DNA from: G963668605 sp963668605
GTDB lineage: Bacteria; Acidobacteriota; Terriglobia; Bryobacterales; Bryobacteraceae
Assembly (NCBI GenBank): GCA_963668605.1
Contig: OY764903.1
Coordinates: forward strand, 4,216,001 to 4,280,000
Length of the DNA: 64,000 nt
Direction: 5' to 3'
Program-made: the position numbers and the translations under genes
Shown: one piece after another, positions 8,958 to 18,055 of the stretch
Layout of the letters: each line of letters begins with the position of its first letter
How positions within the stretch are numbered: the stretch's first letter is position 1
Notes under the pieces: generated by a model
Told to the model about the DNA's origin: nothing
Database searches by the model: none
Seen by the model: only the letters and a program-made list of their open reading frames with translations

Positions 8958-10217
8958 TTACGCGATGATTGCAGCGACAACCATCTCCAGGTCCCTTCTG
9001 GTCCCCGCGTCGCCATTGATCGGTCCGTCATGAAATTGGGTCGCTGGGGGAGGCGCCCAGGCATCCCTGGACTCGTCGTAGTTCTCCGTGCGCGTCTGCG
9101 CCCCAAAACCCAAGTCATAAGTTCCGCGCCCCAGGTCTGTCGAAGCCATTTTGTACATCACCAAGTCAAGCGACGGGACAGCATAGATGCAAAAGCCACC
9201 CGCTCCGGACTTAAAAAAAGCGTCGCGCGGCGCACCGATCACGTGGCCGTTTGCGTTCACCTGGAATTGAAGACTGTAGGGACAATGCGGGTTGTATGGT
9301 GAGGGGCGGCGGCAAAGGTCTATGTAATCGGCCGGTACGAGTTGTCGCTGGCCCCAACGCCCTTTGTGCATGAGCAGGTAGGCGAAGCGCAACGCATCGG
9401 TAGCACGTAACGCAATGCCAGCTCCCCCAGGCGTGTGGGTGAACGTCATCCCGAACATCTGTTTCGCGTACCCCCAGCCGCCAAAGCCCATAGGCTTGGC
9501 CAACTTCTCGTCAATGTAGTCCCGCATCTCCATCCCAACCGCGTGCCGCAGGACCATGGAAGCCACATGGGTCCCCTGCGTGCTGTAGTTGTATCCGCCG
9601 CCAGGGTGGGTCCACATTGGTGCGCGTAGCGCAGCCCGCTCCTGATCGCCGCTTCTCTCATTGCGTGGCAGCGGATCCGGGGTCACGACCTTGCCGTTCA
9701 CGATTCCTACCCGGCCCTCCCACATCCCGGAAGTCATGGCCAGCAGGTGGCCGAGCTTGATATCGGCCTTTCTCGGGTCGCTCAACGGGAACGCCTCGGG
9801 CAGGTATTTCTCAGTGAACACTTTCTGGTCGAGGCCGTCCGGGATCTGGTCGCGTTTCTCCTTGAGCATGATCCCGCAACAGATGCTGGTGAACATCTTG
9901 CCGCAGGAGGCCATGTTGGGAGTGACCTCGCGGCCGGCCCTGCCGAAATAGCGTTCATAGACCACCCAACCGTGGCGGGCCACGAGCAAACCTCCATGCG
10001 TACTGGTTTGCTTCGTGTATTCGAAGGCCTGATCGAGCCGGCTGAGATCCATACCGGTGACCTTGCGAATCTGTGCATGATCATGCAAGCTGCGCCACCC
10101 GCCGGTGCTGTCGGGAGGCGGGAAGTAGTCTTCGCTTTTGGCGACCATGGCCCCAGCATATAGCGTTGATGCGGCTGCGGCGCTCCTGACGAAAAATGCT
10201 CTTCGGCTGCTCTTCAT
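8958..10217 (-). CDS. Secreted serine hydrolase, class C beta-lactamase/esterase fold
   Basis: Member of the beta-lactamase-like serine hydrolase superfamily (PF00144). The N-terminus MKSSRRAFFVRSAAAASTLY is a twin-arginine signal. The catalytic SxxK is SCGK (in NMASCGKMF), and a tyrosine motif follows in GGGYNYSTQG, close to the family's YSN with T for N. The ATG at 10217 has the ribosome site GGGAGG close upstream. The family includes D-Ala-D-Ala peptidases, esterases and lactamases, so the substrate is open. It stands alone, divergent from the MBL hydrolase across about 1 kb. Confidence 0.88.
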   Translation of the reverse strand: MKSSRRAFFVRSAAAASTLYAGAMVAKSEDYFPPPDSTGGWRSLHDHAQIRKVTGMDLSRLDQAFEYTKQTSTHGGLLVARHGWVVYERYFGRAGREVTPNMASCGKMFTSICCGIMLKEKRDQIPDGLDQKVFTEKYLPEAFPLSDPRKADIKLGHLLAMTSGMWEGRVGIVNGKVVTPDPLPRNERSGDQERAALRAPMWTHPGGGYNYSTQGTHVASMVLRHAVGMEMRDYIDEKLAKPMGFGGWGYAKQMFGMTFTHTPGGAGIALRATDALRFAYLLMHKGRWGQRQLVPADYIDLCRRPSPYNPHCPYSLQFQVNANGHVIGAPRDAFFKSGAGGFCIYAVPSLDLVMYKMASTDLGRGTYDLGFGAQTRTENYDESRDAWAPPPATQFHDGPINGDAGTRRDLEMVVAAIIA

Positions 10218-10410
10218 TCAACGCCTCCCTTCCTCAAACAACATAACCCTGATCGAGCGACTCGCCATTCTCGCGGTACCACTGGCCTAAGCTTTGCCGC
10301 CCCCATCTGCAATTGGGACGCGAACCATCGCTCTTTCGCGAGGTTCACCATCTTTCCTGGATCCGTTTCCAGATCGCTCAACATTTCACGAACCCTGCCG
10401 TCCTATTCCT

Positions 10411-10790
10411 TCATTCATTCTGGACTGGCAGATGAGACAAGCGCCGTATGCTTATTTGCCGGCGTGGCCGACCATGTATCTCCACCGGCCGGTGTGCACC
10501 AGACGTATGGTGTGGCTCTCGACGGGAGTGATTCACCAGCAATTTCGACGCTTTAGCCATACTACTCGCTTCGATGGCATCCAGTACGGCTCCGTGCTTG
10601 CTGGCCACTACACGCGAATCTACCGAAGGAATGGAATCGAACACGGAACAGATGCCGACCTTGTAGGCAAGCGAGTCCCATACCCTCAGCAGGACCTCGC
10701 TCCCGGAAGCTTCCGCAATTCCACGATGAAATTGCTAATTGAACTCTTGAAACGTCAAGAGGTCGCTTTGCGCACGGCGGCTTCCACTCT
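10411..10790 (-). pseudogene. Decayed GntR-family regulator, FCD domain fragment
   Basis: From 10731 the minus strand encodes FHRGIAEASGSEVLLRVWDS, LAYKVGICSVFDSIPSV, and then a helix with HGAVLDAIEASSMAKASKLL ending VNHSRREP. This matches the C-terminal half of FCD (ligand-binding) domains of FadR-subfamily regulators. The segment just upstream (DLLTFQEFN, then a stop) is in another frame, which indicates a frameshift. No helix-turn-helix is readable. It may once have regulated the neighbouring hydrolases. From 10790 to 11227 I see no gene. Confidence 0.55.
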
Positions 10791-11227
10791 TTGTACGCAA
10801 ACTCTCGAAGTGGTTACCGCCTGACGAGTTCCCTGCTCGCCAGAGAGAACCGCACGAAGAATCAATCGATTGAAGGGCGTTGCTGACCTCCCCCAGTCTA
10901 TGCCGACCCTCGACCATGTGTATGCTGTGCTCCATATTACTCAACAGCATCGATACGCGACGCCGGTGGGCATCCGCGTTTCCACGTGTATTTCACTCCG
11001 GCCAGCAGTTCGTGGCTCAACATGGTTTGGATCACGCTCCGGTCGAGCAAAGGATGATGCAAGATATTACTGTTGCAGCCCTGTTTTGCACTGGTTTTGT
11101 GAGCTAAGTTATTGTAGGATAAACGCTTCAAACGATTTCGAAAGAATTGACCGGACTAAATCACCAGCGTTCGAAACGATCAGCGTCAATTTCGATTCGC
11201 CCCGCATTTGAGATTTCGAGAAAAACC

Positions 11228-12292
11228 ATGAGAAATGACCGTCACATACATCCGCGGCTCGTGCTCGCGCCGCTTCTTCTTCTCGCATTGGCCGGCGCTT
11301 ATCGTGCCGCGGTGGGTGTCCCCCGGGTGCAGGGCATTCGAACCGAAGAAGGCCAGTTGGTGGGGTTTGACCGCCCCACCTATCAACAGCGGGAGCTGTC
11401 CAAGAGGCTTCCTCTGGACGAGCCCTGGCCAAGCGGACCGGAACTGGCCAAAGCTCTCGCGCGCTACGGGCTGGATCGGAATGTCCCGACGAAAACGCTG
11501 CCGATGCCATCACAGATCCTGGGCGACGTTTACCTGGTCGGACAGGACCAGTTCAGCAATCTCACGTATCTGGTCGACTGTGGATCGGAAGGCGTGGCGG
11601 TGATCGATCCTTCGTATGACTCCGAGTTCGAGCGCACGCTGACCAACATCGAAGCGTGTGGACGGTCGAGAAAGGACATTCGTTGGGTAATCAACACCCA
11701 CTGCCACTCCGATCACACCCTGGCCGACAGGAAGTTCCGGGCACTCGGCGCACAGATCATCATTCACGAATTGGACGCGGCAGCGATTGAAATGGGCACG
11801 CAGGTGACCTTGTTTTACCGATACAAGCTTTCGGAGTTCCCACGCTGTCCGGTGGACCGCCGCTTGTCGGACGGAGAGGAGATGCGGCTGGGCAACAAGA
11901 TGTTCGTCGTGATTCACACGCCTGGGCACACGCCCGGGTCGGCGTCCTTCCTGTTGCAGGCAGAGGGAAAGAATCTGTTGTTTTCTGGCGACACAGTCTT
12001 TTTCGACAGCATGCTGGGATTGCAGAGCACCCCTTACGCCGACAATCGCCAGTACCTCGCTTCGTTTGGGAAACTCGAGCGTTTTACTCTGAATGCCGGA
12101 CCCGTGCGATGGGATGTTCTGCTTCCGGGCCACGGCCCCATCGTATTAGATCGAGCCTATCTGGATATCCAAAAAGGCCGCGAAAGAGTGGAACACGACC
12201 TGGCCGTCGGGCGTGAACTGCTCACGCCGAGAAATACGCAGGAATACCGGCGGCGCATGTTCGGCCGGCCTGCCAGTCCGTTCACGCCATGA
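11228..12292 (+). CDS. Secreted metallo-beta-lactamase-fold hydrolase
   Basis: Predicted exported zinc hydrolase of 354 aa. The signal-like N-terminus has a hydrophobic core LVLAPLLLLALAGAYRAAVG. The MBL metal motif is THCHSDH (H158, H160, D162, H163), followed by HTPGHTPGSASF (third histidine), GDTVF (bridging aspartate) and LPGHGP (last histidine). All metal ligands are present, so it is probably active. The ATG at 11228 is chosen because an upstream in-frame extension carries no signal. Residues about 30-70 (GIRTEEGQLV...TYQQREL) reappear in a broken second copy at 20.7 kb. Substrate unknown; relatives include lactamases and lactonases. Confidence 0.88.
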   Translation: MRNDRHIHPRLVLAPLLLLALAGAYRAAVGVPRVQGIRTEEGQLVGFDRPTYQQRELSKRLPLDEPWPSGPELAKALARYGLDRNVPTKTLPMPSQILGDVYLVGQDQFSNLTYLVDCGSEGVAVIDPSYDSEFERTLTNIEACGRSRKDIRWVINTHCHSDHTLADRKFRALGAQIIIHELDAAAIEMGTQVTLFYRYKLSEFPRCPVDRRLSDGEEMRLGNKMFVVIHTPGHTPGSASFLLQAEGKNLLFSGDTVFFDSMLGLQSTPYADNRQYLASFGKLERFTLNAGPVRWDVLLPGHGPIVLDRAYLDIQKGRERVEHDLAVGRELLTPRNTQEYRRRMFGRPASPFTP

Positions 12293-12315
12293 GTGCCTGC
12301 GGGAGATATCCTTAA

Positions 12316-12459
12316 ATGCCATTCGCCTCGAAAGTAACCCTTCTGACCGTGCTCGGGTTCGCAGTTTTCGCAGGCGGACGCATTCTTGGCGAACGACAGG
12401 TTCAAATCGACTCGCCCCGACCAAACCTATCGAACTTCCAGCCGCTGCTTCATTTTTGA
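12316..12459 (+). CDS. Possible short secreted peptide or truncated gene start, 47 aa
   Basis: An ATG-initiated frame gives a signal-peptide-like N-terminus (MPFASKVTLLTVLGFAVFAG) followed by about 27 polar residues ending QPLLHF. It sits in the gap between the MBL and glycoside hydrolase genes. It could be a real small exported protein or the surviving start of a deleted secreted enzyme. I do not recognise a family. Confidence 0.3.
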   Translation: MPFASKVTLLTVLGFAVFAGGRILGERQVQIDSPRPNLSNFQPLLHF

Positions 12460-12521
12460 CCTCGACATCCGGCTCAAATGTCGCGCACCACGCAATTCAG
12501 TCTGCGCTACAATTCTGGACA

Positions 12522-14657
12522 ATGAAACTGACCGTCCTCCTCATATGCGCGTGCTGCATCGCGCCAGCCCGCGAACCCCAGATGCGGCCCTTCCCGATGG
12601 AGCGTGGACCAGCCCCCGCCGATCTTTCCTATCTGCTGGAAGCGCCCGCTGGGAAAGATGGCTTTGTCCGGATTAAGGACGGGCACTTTGTGAAGCCCGC
12701 CGGCGGCCGCTTCCGCATCTGGGGCGTGAACTTTGTCTCCTCGGGCACCACACCGGCGAAGGAGGAAGCGCCAGCGATCGCGGCGGAACTGGCGAGCTTC
12801 GGTTTCAACTGTGTCCGCTTTCATTTTCTCGACCTCGCCTTTCCCAACGCCGGGTTGATCGACCCTGCCCGCAACGATTCGCGCGCGTTGAACGCGACGC
12901 AGCTTGACCGCCTCGATTTCTTCGTCGCCGAGTTGAAGAAGCGCGGCATCTACAGTAACTTCAACCTCAATGTGGGCCGCCGCTTCAAAGAGGGAGACGG
13001 CGTTCCCGATTACGAATACCTGGGGCTCGGCAAGGGAGTGAATTACTTCAATCCGCGCGTGCTGTTCCTGCACCAGGAGTACGCCCGGCAGTTGCTCACA
13101 CACTTCAATCCGTACACGAAATCGGAGTACCGGCGCGAACCCGCGTTGCTGATGTTGGAACTGGTGAACGAGAATTCCCTGGTCGAAAGTTGGATCGGGA
13201 ACCGCCTGCTGGGGAAGAACACGCAAAAGAACCCGGGCAGTTGGACCGACATCACCCCCGGCTACGAAAAGGAACTCACCACGCGCTACAACGCCTGGCT
13301 GCGCGCGCGGCTCGCGCCCGCGGAACTCGAGAAATTGCGGAAGCTGGCCGGTGCGCCGGCGGGAGGCGACGTGCCGCGTATGGGGCACAAGGAGTTTGCG
13401 GGCGCGCCGGAATCCCGCTTCCGTACCGAAGCGGCATTCTATATGGACATGGAAGATGGTTACTTCCAAGCCATGCGCCGAGTGATCAAGGACGAACTGG
13501 GCGCTCAGTCATTGATAGCGGGCACCAGCGATCACGGCCATACCGCGAGCAGCTATCCGACGCTCCATTCGGCGTCCCGCCTGGACATAGTCGACGGACA
13601 CGCCTACTGGCAATACCCGCGCCAGGAGCGCGATGTAACGGGCTCCAAAACGCGCGCATTCCAGATCCTCAATACCCCCATGGTGAACGATCCGTCGCAC
13701 TCCGTGGTGGCAGACCTGTCGCGTACCGCCGTGGCCGGAAAGCCTTACACCGTTTCCGAAATCAATTTCCCGTTTCCAAACGAGTACGCCGCCGAGGGCA
13801 TTCCCATTCTGAGCGCATATGCCGCCTTTCAAGATTGGGACGGGATCTTCTGGTACCAGTTCGGCAGCGTCGGGTTGGCGAACTGGAAAGCGGAACACAC
13901 GAGCCATCTCGATATGCGGTCCGATCCGGTGAAATCCGCCCAGTGGCTAGCCGGCGCCTTGATGTTTCTGCGAGGCGACGTGAGCCCGGCGCGGCGTTTC
14001 GTTCAGCGTTCGTACTCGCTTGAACAGGTCTATGAAAGCCTGCGCTTGCCCGGTTCTGAACGGCCGTATTTCACGCCGGGTTTCCCACCGGCTCTACCCC
14101 TGGAGCATGGCTCGCGCATCGCCAGCCTGGACGGCGGGAAGTCCGATGATTTCCCTGCCTCAGCCGGCGGCCCTCATGCGTCCGACACCGGCGAGCTATG
14201 GTGGCGGGGCGGAAACGACGGCCTCTTCACGCTGGAGACCGAGCGTTCCCAAGCGTTTTCCGGCTTTCTCAAAAATAATCTAAAAAAGTTAAAGAACCTG
14301 TCCGCCGCCGTCGAGAACGATTTCTGCGCCATCACGCTCAGTTCGCTCGATGGCAAGCCGCTCTCCCAATCCAGGCGGATGCTGTTGACAACCGGCGCGC
14401 GCATGGCCAACACGGGCATGACATGGAATGAGAAGAGAACGACACTCACGGAATGGGGTACCGCTCCACCGTCCATCGAACCGGTGGTGGGCACGGTGAC
14501 CCTGCGCAATCTGGAGCGGGCGGCGGCAGTTGAAGTCGTAGCTCTCGACGGGGCGGGACGGCGCGGCACACCGGTGCCCGCGATCAAAACCGCCGCCGGC
14601 TGGGAATTGACAATCGGGGGAGTCGTCACCCCGTGGTACGAGATTCGCGTCCGCTAG
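12522..14657 (+). CDS. Secreted glycoside hydrolase, clan GH-A-like (cellulase-type fold)
   Basis: Protein of 711 aa with a cleavable signal (MKLTVLLICACCIAPA), then a conserved opening (PADLSYLLEAPAGKDGFVRI, FRIWGVNFVSSG) and a TIM-barrel with paired acids placed as in clan A. The probable acid/base E217 is in LMLELVNENS (N-E pair) and the probable nucleophile E413 in YTVSEINFP. The C-terminal 250 residues look like a beta-rich accessory domain. I chose ATG 12522, where the signal begins; the open frame extends upstream without coding character. A short fragment of a related gene lies at 61.2 kb. The plant- or fungal-polysaccharide substrate is not identifiable. Confidence 0.82.
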   Translation: MKLTVLLICACCIAPAREPQMRPFPMERGPAPADLSYLLEAPAGKDGFVRIKDGHFVKPAGGRFRIWGVNFVSSGTTPAKEEAPAIAAELASFGFNCVRFHFLDLAFPNAGLIDPARNDSRALNATQLDRLDFFVAELKKRGIYSNFNLNVGRRFKEGDGVPDYEYLGLGKGVNYFNPRVLFLHQEYARQLLTHFNPYTKSEYRREPALLMLELVNENSLVESWIGNRLLGKNTQKNPGSWTDITPGYEKELTTRYNAWLRARLAPAELEKLRKLAGAPAGGDVPRMGHKEFAGAPESRFRTEAAFYMDMEDGYFQAMRRVIKDELGAQSLIAGTSDHGHTASSYPTLHSASRLDIVDGHAYWQYPRQERDVTGSKTRAFQILNTPMVNDPSHSVVADLSRTAVAGKPYTVSEINFPFPNEYAAEGIPILSAYAAFQDWDGIFWYQFGSVGLANWKAEHTSHLDMRSDPVKSAQWLAGALMFLRGDVSPARRFVQRSYSLEQVYESLRLPGSERPYFTPGFPPALPLEHGSRIASLDGGKSDDFPASAGGPHASDTGELWWRGGNDGLFTLETERSQAFSGFLKNNLKKLKNLSAAVENDFCAITLSSLDGKPLSQSRRMLLTTGARMANTGMTWNEKRTTLTEWGTAPPSIEPVVGTVTLRNLERAAAVEVVALDGAGRRGTPVPAIKTAAGWELTIGGVVTPWYEIRVR

Positions 14658-14678
14658 AAGAGCGCCGATCCCGCTTCG

Positions 14679-15620
14679 CTATTTGCCTTTGGAAAAATGC
14701 GCGCGGAAAAAATCCACCATGTCACGCGTCTGTTGCCCTTGAGGCTTTCCCTTGTATTCGTCGACCAGATGGATTTGGCACTCGATGCCAAGTTTGTCCA
14801 TCCGCTCCTTCAAGAAGAACCCTAAGCGCGGATTGTGAATTCCTTCCCCCATATCCGCGGGAGGCAGTGGACGCATCGGCCGCGAGTAATACATGAAGAC
14901 TGGCGGATCACCCGCCGAGAGATGGGTCACTGCCGATGCGTCTTCGTACTGTCGCAGGACCCGTTCGTCGGGCCGATCGCCGGACTTCAAGCCGTAGAGC
15001 GTTTTTAATGCCCCGATATTGCCGGTCTTTTCGTCGATCAGTTTGGCCACCTGCCGGGGATCGTAGGTCGATTGACCGTCTATGGGCCCGATGGCGCTCA
15101 AACGGGTTGACTGGCGTCTGACGGGATCGCTGCTGGCGGGCTCCGCCATTTCGTCATGAAATCCAATCCAGAGCGAGATCCCCGCGCCCGCCGATCCACC
15201 AGTAGCGGCAAAGGCTCCTGGATCAAGGTTCCATTCCTTCGCCTTCCAGCGCAGAAATTGCACCGCTCGCGCCCCATCTTCCATCGGTGCGGGATATGGT
15301 GACTGCGTGGAATAGCGGTAGTTTATGGTTGCTACGGTAATGCCGTGGTCGAGACAGTAACGTAGCAGGGGCTGCGCGATCGTGCTTTTGTCGCCCATCA
15401 CAAAGGCTCCGCCGTGAATGTGTATCACCACGGGAGTGGGGCGGTCGGATTTGGCCTTCCACACGTCCATCACATTGCGTTCATGCGGACCGTAGGAGAC
15501 ATTTGCGTAATCCGGCGGAGTGGAATATGGCCGAGGCTGGGCGGCGGGTTTGGCATCCTGGGCAGCCAATACGGCCGACAAGATGGCTGCCCAGAACAGA
15601 GTCTGTTTTATCAGTGACAA
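14679..15620 (-). CDS. Secreted alpha/beta-hydrolase esterase (BD-FAE/HSL-like)
   Basis: Exported carboxylesterase of 313 aa. It starts with TTG at 15620 (GAGGAAAG upstream), giving a signal MSLIKQTLFWAAILSAVLAA. The oxyanion-hole motif is HIHGGAF, the nucleophile elbow is GGSAG, and a late His region (HLVDEYKGKPQGQQT) supplies the acid/His end of the triad. Similar enzymes deacetylate sugars or cleave feruloyl esters, consistent with the neighbouring glycoside hydrolase, which is convergent with a 21-bp gap. Confidence 0.85.
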   Translation of the reverse strand: MSLIKQTLFWAAILSAVLAAQDAKPAAQPRPYSTPPDYANVSYGPHERNVMDVWKAKSDRPTPVVIHIHGGAFVMGDKSTIAQPLLRYCLDHGITVATINYRYSTQSPYPAPMEDGARAVQFLRWKAKEWNLDPGAFAATGGSAGAGISLWIGFHDEMAEPASSDPVRRQSTRLSAIGPIDGQSTYDPRQVAKLIDEKTGNIGALKTLYGLKSGDRPDERVLRQYEDASAVTHLSAGDPPVFMYYSRPMRPLPPADMGEGIHNPRLGFFLKERMDKLGIECQIHLVDEYKGKPQGQQTRDMVDFFRAHFSKGK

Positions 15621-15858
15621 AGTTACTTTCCTCTTTTACACGATTTCGCGGATTTGAGTTTTCATCATACAGGAAAGATTTAGAAACAGCTCCAAGGGAA
15701 GCCGTTGGATACATGCGGTTGGATATACAATGAGGGGCGGTCAGGAAGCCAAAACGGAGATCCCGACTGAAAGGAAATTCTACTGATGCGGCTATCGCTT
15801 GGGTTCCGGCCTGGTTTCGGGTTCCGGGACAGGGATTCCCGGGGTTCTGCCCGGATTC

Positions 15859-16011
15859 GCCTCAGGCCATATCTACGTGGCCGTTCTGAAAGCCGCTTTG
15901 GAGATTGTTGGCCTGGCTGGTGGTCCCGTGCGCGGCCCCAGTGACGACTTGACTTCCGAAGAATGCGCTGAATTGAAGGCGCTTCTTCTTGATATAGGCG
16001 TGTTGACGTAG
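15859..16011 (+). pseudogene. C-terminal remnant of a dihydrodipicolinate synthase-family gene
   Basis: The stretch encodes VAVLKAALEIVGLAGGPVRG, PSDDLTSEECAELKAL and LLDIGVLT, then a stop. This matches the C-terminal helices of DapA-family aldolases/lyases (KAALELLGLPGGPVRPPL...LSEEERAELRALLxxIG). The preceding 60 bases do not continue the barrel, so only the tail survives. It ends 50 bp before the PadR gene. The rest of 15621-16060 holds nothing I can call. Confidence 0.6.
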
Positions 16012-16060
16012 GTGGCATCTGCATCTATTTCAGTGCTACGCTTTGATCCGGAGGGGTCTA

Positions 16061-16513
16061 ATGCAGGAACGTAAGAAACAGGAGGCCCAAGTGCCAAAAC
16101 GGATGTGCCAGCGCCATGGGAAGGATCAACCGTGCACCTGCGCTATGGGCAATCTCTACCGCTTCGTTGAGCCAGTCGTGCTAATGCTGCTTAAGAAAAA
16201 GGGGCGCTCGTATGGCTACGATCTGGCTGGAGATCTCAGCGAGCACGCGCTGACCGACACCGAGATAGAGAGGGCTGCTCTATACCGGACGCTTCGGCAG
16301 TTAGAGATGAATGGCAACGTCTCCTCGGAGTGGGACACCGATGGAGCCGGCCCCGCTCGCCGGGTTTACAAACTCACCGCCAAGGGCGAGCGGCATCTCG
16401 AGGAATGGGCCACCGTCCTGGACCACGTTTCGAAGTCTATGACCCGCTTAGTTAAAGACACGCGAGCGTTGCTGAACGGGCCCGTCGGAAGGAAGGCCAA
16501 ATCGGAGAAATGA
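16061..16513 (+). CDS. PadR-family transcriptional regulator with Cys/His-rich N-terminus
   Basis: Winged-helix repressor of 150 aa. The PadR domain spans VLMLLKKKGRSYGYDLAGDL to RRVYKLTAKGERHLEEW. A C-terminal helix for dimerisation follows. The N-terminal extension MCQRHGKDQPCTCAMGNLYR has a CxxH...CxC pattern that may bind a metal or Fe-S cluster. The ATG at 16061 follows GGAGGGG at ideal spacing; a TTG 18 bp upstream is less likely. The stop overlaps the racemase start (ATGA), so it probably regulates its own operon with the racemase and the CGGC protein. Confidence 0.85.
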   Translation: MQERKKQEAQVPKRMCQRHGKDQPCTCAMGNLYRFVEPVVLMLLKKKGRSYGYDLAGDLSEHALTDTEIERAALYRTLRQLEMNGNVSSEWDTDGAGPARRVYKLTAKGERHLEEWATVLDHVSKSMTRLVKDTRALLNGPVGRKAKSEK

Positions 16514-17208
16514 AGAAAATAGGCATTCTCGGCGGCATGAGCCCGGAGTCGACCGCGCTCTACTACGAGCACATCACCAGAACGTACACAGCGCGCTACG
16601 GGGACTACGGCTATCCAGAGATCCTGATCTACAGTGTGAACTTCCAACGCTTTGTGGACTGGCAGCGCAATGGGCAATGGCAGGAGGCAGCACAGGAAAT
16701 GGCTTCGCTACTAGAACGGCTTCGGCTTGCTGGTGCTGATTTCGGACTCATCGCCACCAACACGATGCACTTCGTCTTCGACCAGGTGCAGCAAGCAGTC
16801 GGCATGCCCCTGCTGAGTATCGTCGACGCCACGGTGGAGGCGATCCAGCAAGCAGGAATTCGGTCAGTCGGATTGCTGGGAACTACATTCACGATGCGTG
16901 AGCGCTTTTTTCTTGACGGTCTGGAGCGCACGGGTATCCTGGCGCTGGTTCCAGAAGCTTGCGATCAACCCCGCATGCATAACGTGATCTTTCAGGAACT
17001 CTGTCGCGGAGAAATTCGGCCCGAATCCCAAAAGCTGTTTCTCGACATCGTAGAGCGCCTGCGCGACCGGGGTGCTGAGGGGATCATTCTCGGGTGTACA
17101 GAGATACCCTTATTGTTGCGGCCCGAGCAGTGCGACTTGCCACTATTTAACACTGCACTACTGCACGCTGAAAAGGCGTTGCTCTTTGCCGTTCAACCGG
17201 AGTCTTGA
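16510..17208 (+). CDS. Aspartate/glutamate racemase family protein
   Basis: Amino-acid racemase of 232 aa. The N-terminal glycine motif is KKIGILGGMSPESTALYYEH. The first catalytic-cysteine region, normally CNT, reads IATNTMH here, so a threonine or alanine stands where cysteine is usual. The second (IILGCTEIPLL) keeps its cysteine. One-cysteine members can act as lyases or isomerases rather than racemases, so the reaction is uncertain. Translationally coupled to PadR and to the CGGC-domain gene. Confidence 0.85.
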   Translation: MKKIGILGGMSPESTALYYEHITRTYTARYGDYGYPEILIYSVNFQRFVDWQRNGQWQEAAQEMASLLERLRLAGADFGLIATNTMHFVFDQVQQAVGMPLLSIVDATVEAIQQAGIRSVGLLGTTFTMRERFFLDGLERTGILALVPEACDQPRMHNVIFQELCRGEIRPESQKLFLDIVERLRDRGAEGIILGCTEIPLLLRPEQCDLPLFNTALLHAEKALLFAVQPES

Positions 17209-17723
17209 TGGTCAAACGGAGCCTGAAATGTATGCCTGAACTGACAAATATCAAACCTGCGGCGGAAGTCGAAGGCCGTACGATCCGGATAGGGATCATC
17301 ATCTGCGCAAGGTATCGCGACTGTGGAGGCGGCAAGTGCTTTCGCGCATCACGCGAGCGGAAAGGAGCGTTTTCTCGCTATGCCTCCCAGGACCGAGTGG
17401 AGATCGTTGGCTATTCCACCTGTGGGGGCTGCCCGGGAGGGAATGTGGAGTACGTGCCCGCTGAATTCCTAAAGAACGGGGCGGATGTCGTGCACCTGGC
17501 GACTGGTCTGGTGGTTGGGTATCCGCCTTGCCCGCACATCAAACAGTTCAAGGAATTCATAGAAAAGCAATACGGCCTGACAGTGGTCATCGGCACCCAT
17601 CCAATTCCACTGAAGTACTTGCAAACTCACGAGCAACTCCCGTTCTGGCAAGAAGGTAAAATAGCCGCCATTGCCAGCCATCTTCTCGCGGAATCTCGCG
17701 AGGTTATGGAGTCTTACAACTGA
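17208..17723 (+). CDS. CGGC-domain putative metal-binding protein
   Basis: Small protein of 171 aa with the CGGC-domain pattern: CARYRDCGGGKCFRA near the start, then STCGGCPGGN, and later GYPPCPHIKQF. The domain is predicted to bind metal through clustered cysteines; its biochemical role is not established. The start ATG (17208) overlaps the racemase stop (TGATG). It ends by convergent overlap with the CcmH-like gene (17714-17723). Confidence 0.85.
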   Translation: MVKRSLKCMPELTNIKPAAEVEGRTIRIGIIICARYRDCGGGKCFRASRERKGAFSRYASQDRVEIVGYSTCGGCPGGNVEYVPAEFLKNGADVVHLATGLVVGYPPCPHIKQFKEFIEKQYGLTVVIGTHPIPLKYLQTHEQLPFWQEGKIAAIASHLLAESREVMESYN

Positions 17724-18055
17724 GCCGATCGATTCTGCTCCGAGCGCATTCTCCGAAGTAGCCACAAGGTGAACACGAGACCGATCAGCAAGGCGATCCA
17801 GGGGATAACGTGCATCCACCACCATAGCGGGCCTTCGGGCTCGACCAGTACGCGCGTGCCGTAGCGCTGCTTGTAGGTTTCGGTGATTTCCTCGTCTGAT
17901 TTTCCCTCGGCCACCCAACGTGCAATCTCGACTTTCATCTGGAGAGAGACATCACTTCGGTGGCGCGAGATGGGTTCGGAGTAGCAGCACGGCGCAAGGA
18001 ACCTGTTCTCAAGCGCCGCTATCCTGGCTGTTGCTGGTTGAGTGTTAGTGTCCAC
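17714..18055 (-). CDS. CcmH-like cytochrome c maturation protein, C-terminally anchored
   Basis: Protein of 113 aa. The redox-motif region reads LAPCCYSEPISRHRSDVS in place of the classical LRCxxC of CcmH. It continues with QMKVEIARWVAEGKSDEEI and YGTRVLVEP as in the family, and ends with one transmembrane helix (MHVIPWIALLIGLVFTLWLL). CcmH reduces or binds apocytochrome CxxCH cysteines in the periplasm. No N-terminal signal is seen. The start is GTG, overlapping the stop of the NifX-like gene by 11 bp. Multiheme cytochromes at 43-52 kb would need such maturation, but no other ccm genes are present. Confidence 0.75.
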   Translation of the reverse strand: MDTNTQPATARIAALENRFLAPCCYSEPISRHRSDVSLQMKVEIARWVAEGKSDEEITETYKQRYGTRVLVEPEGPLWWWMHVIPWIALLIGLVFTLWLLRRMRSEQNRSAQL

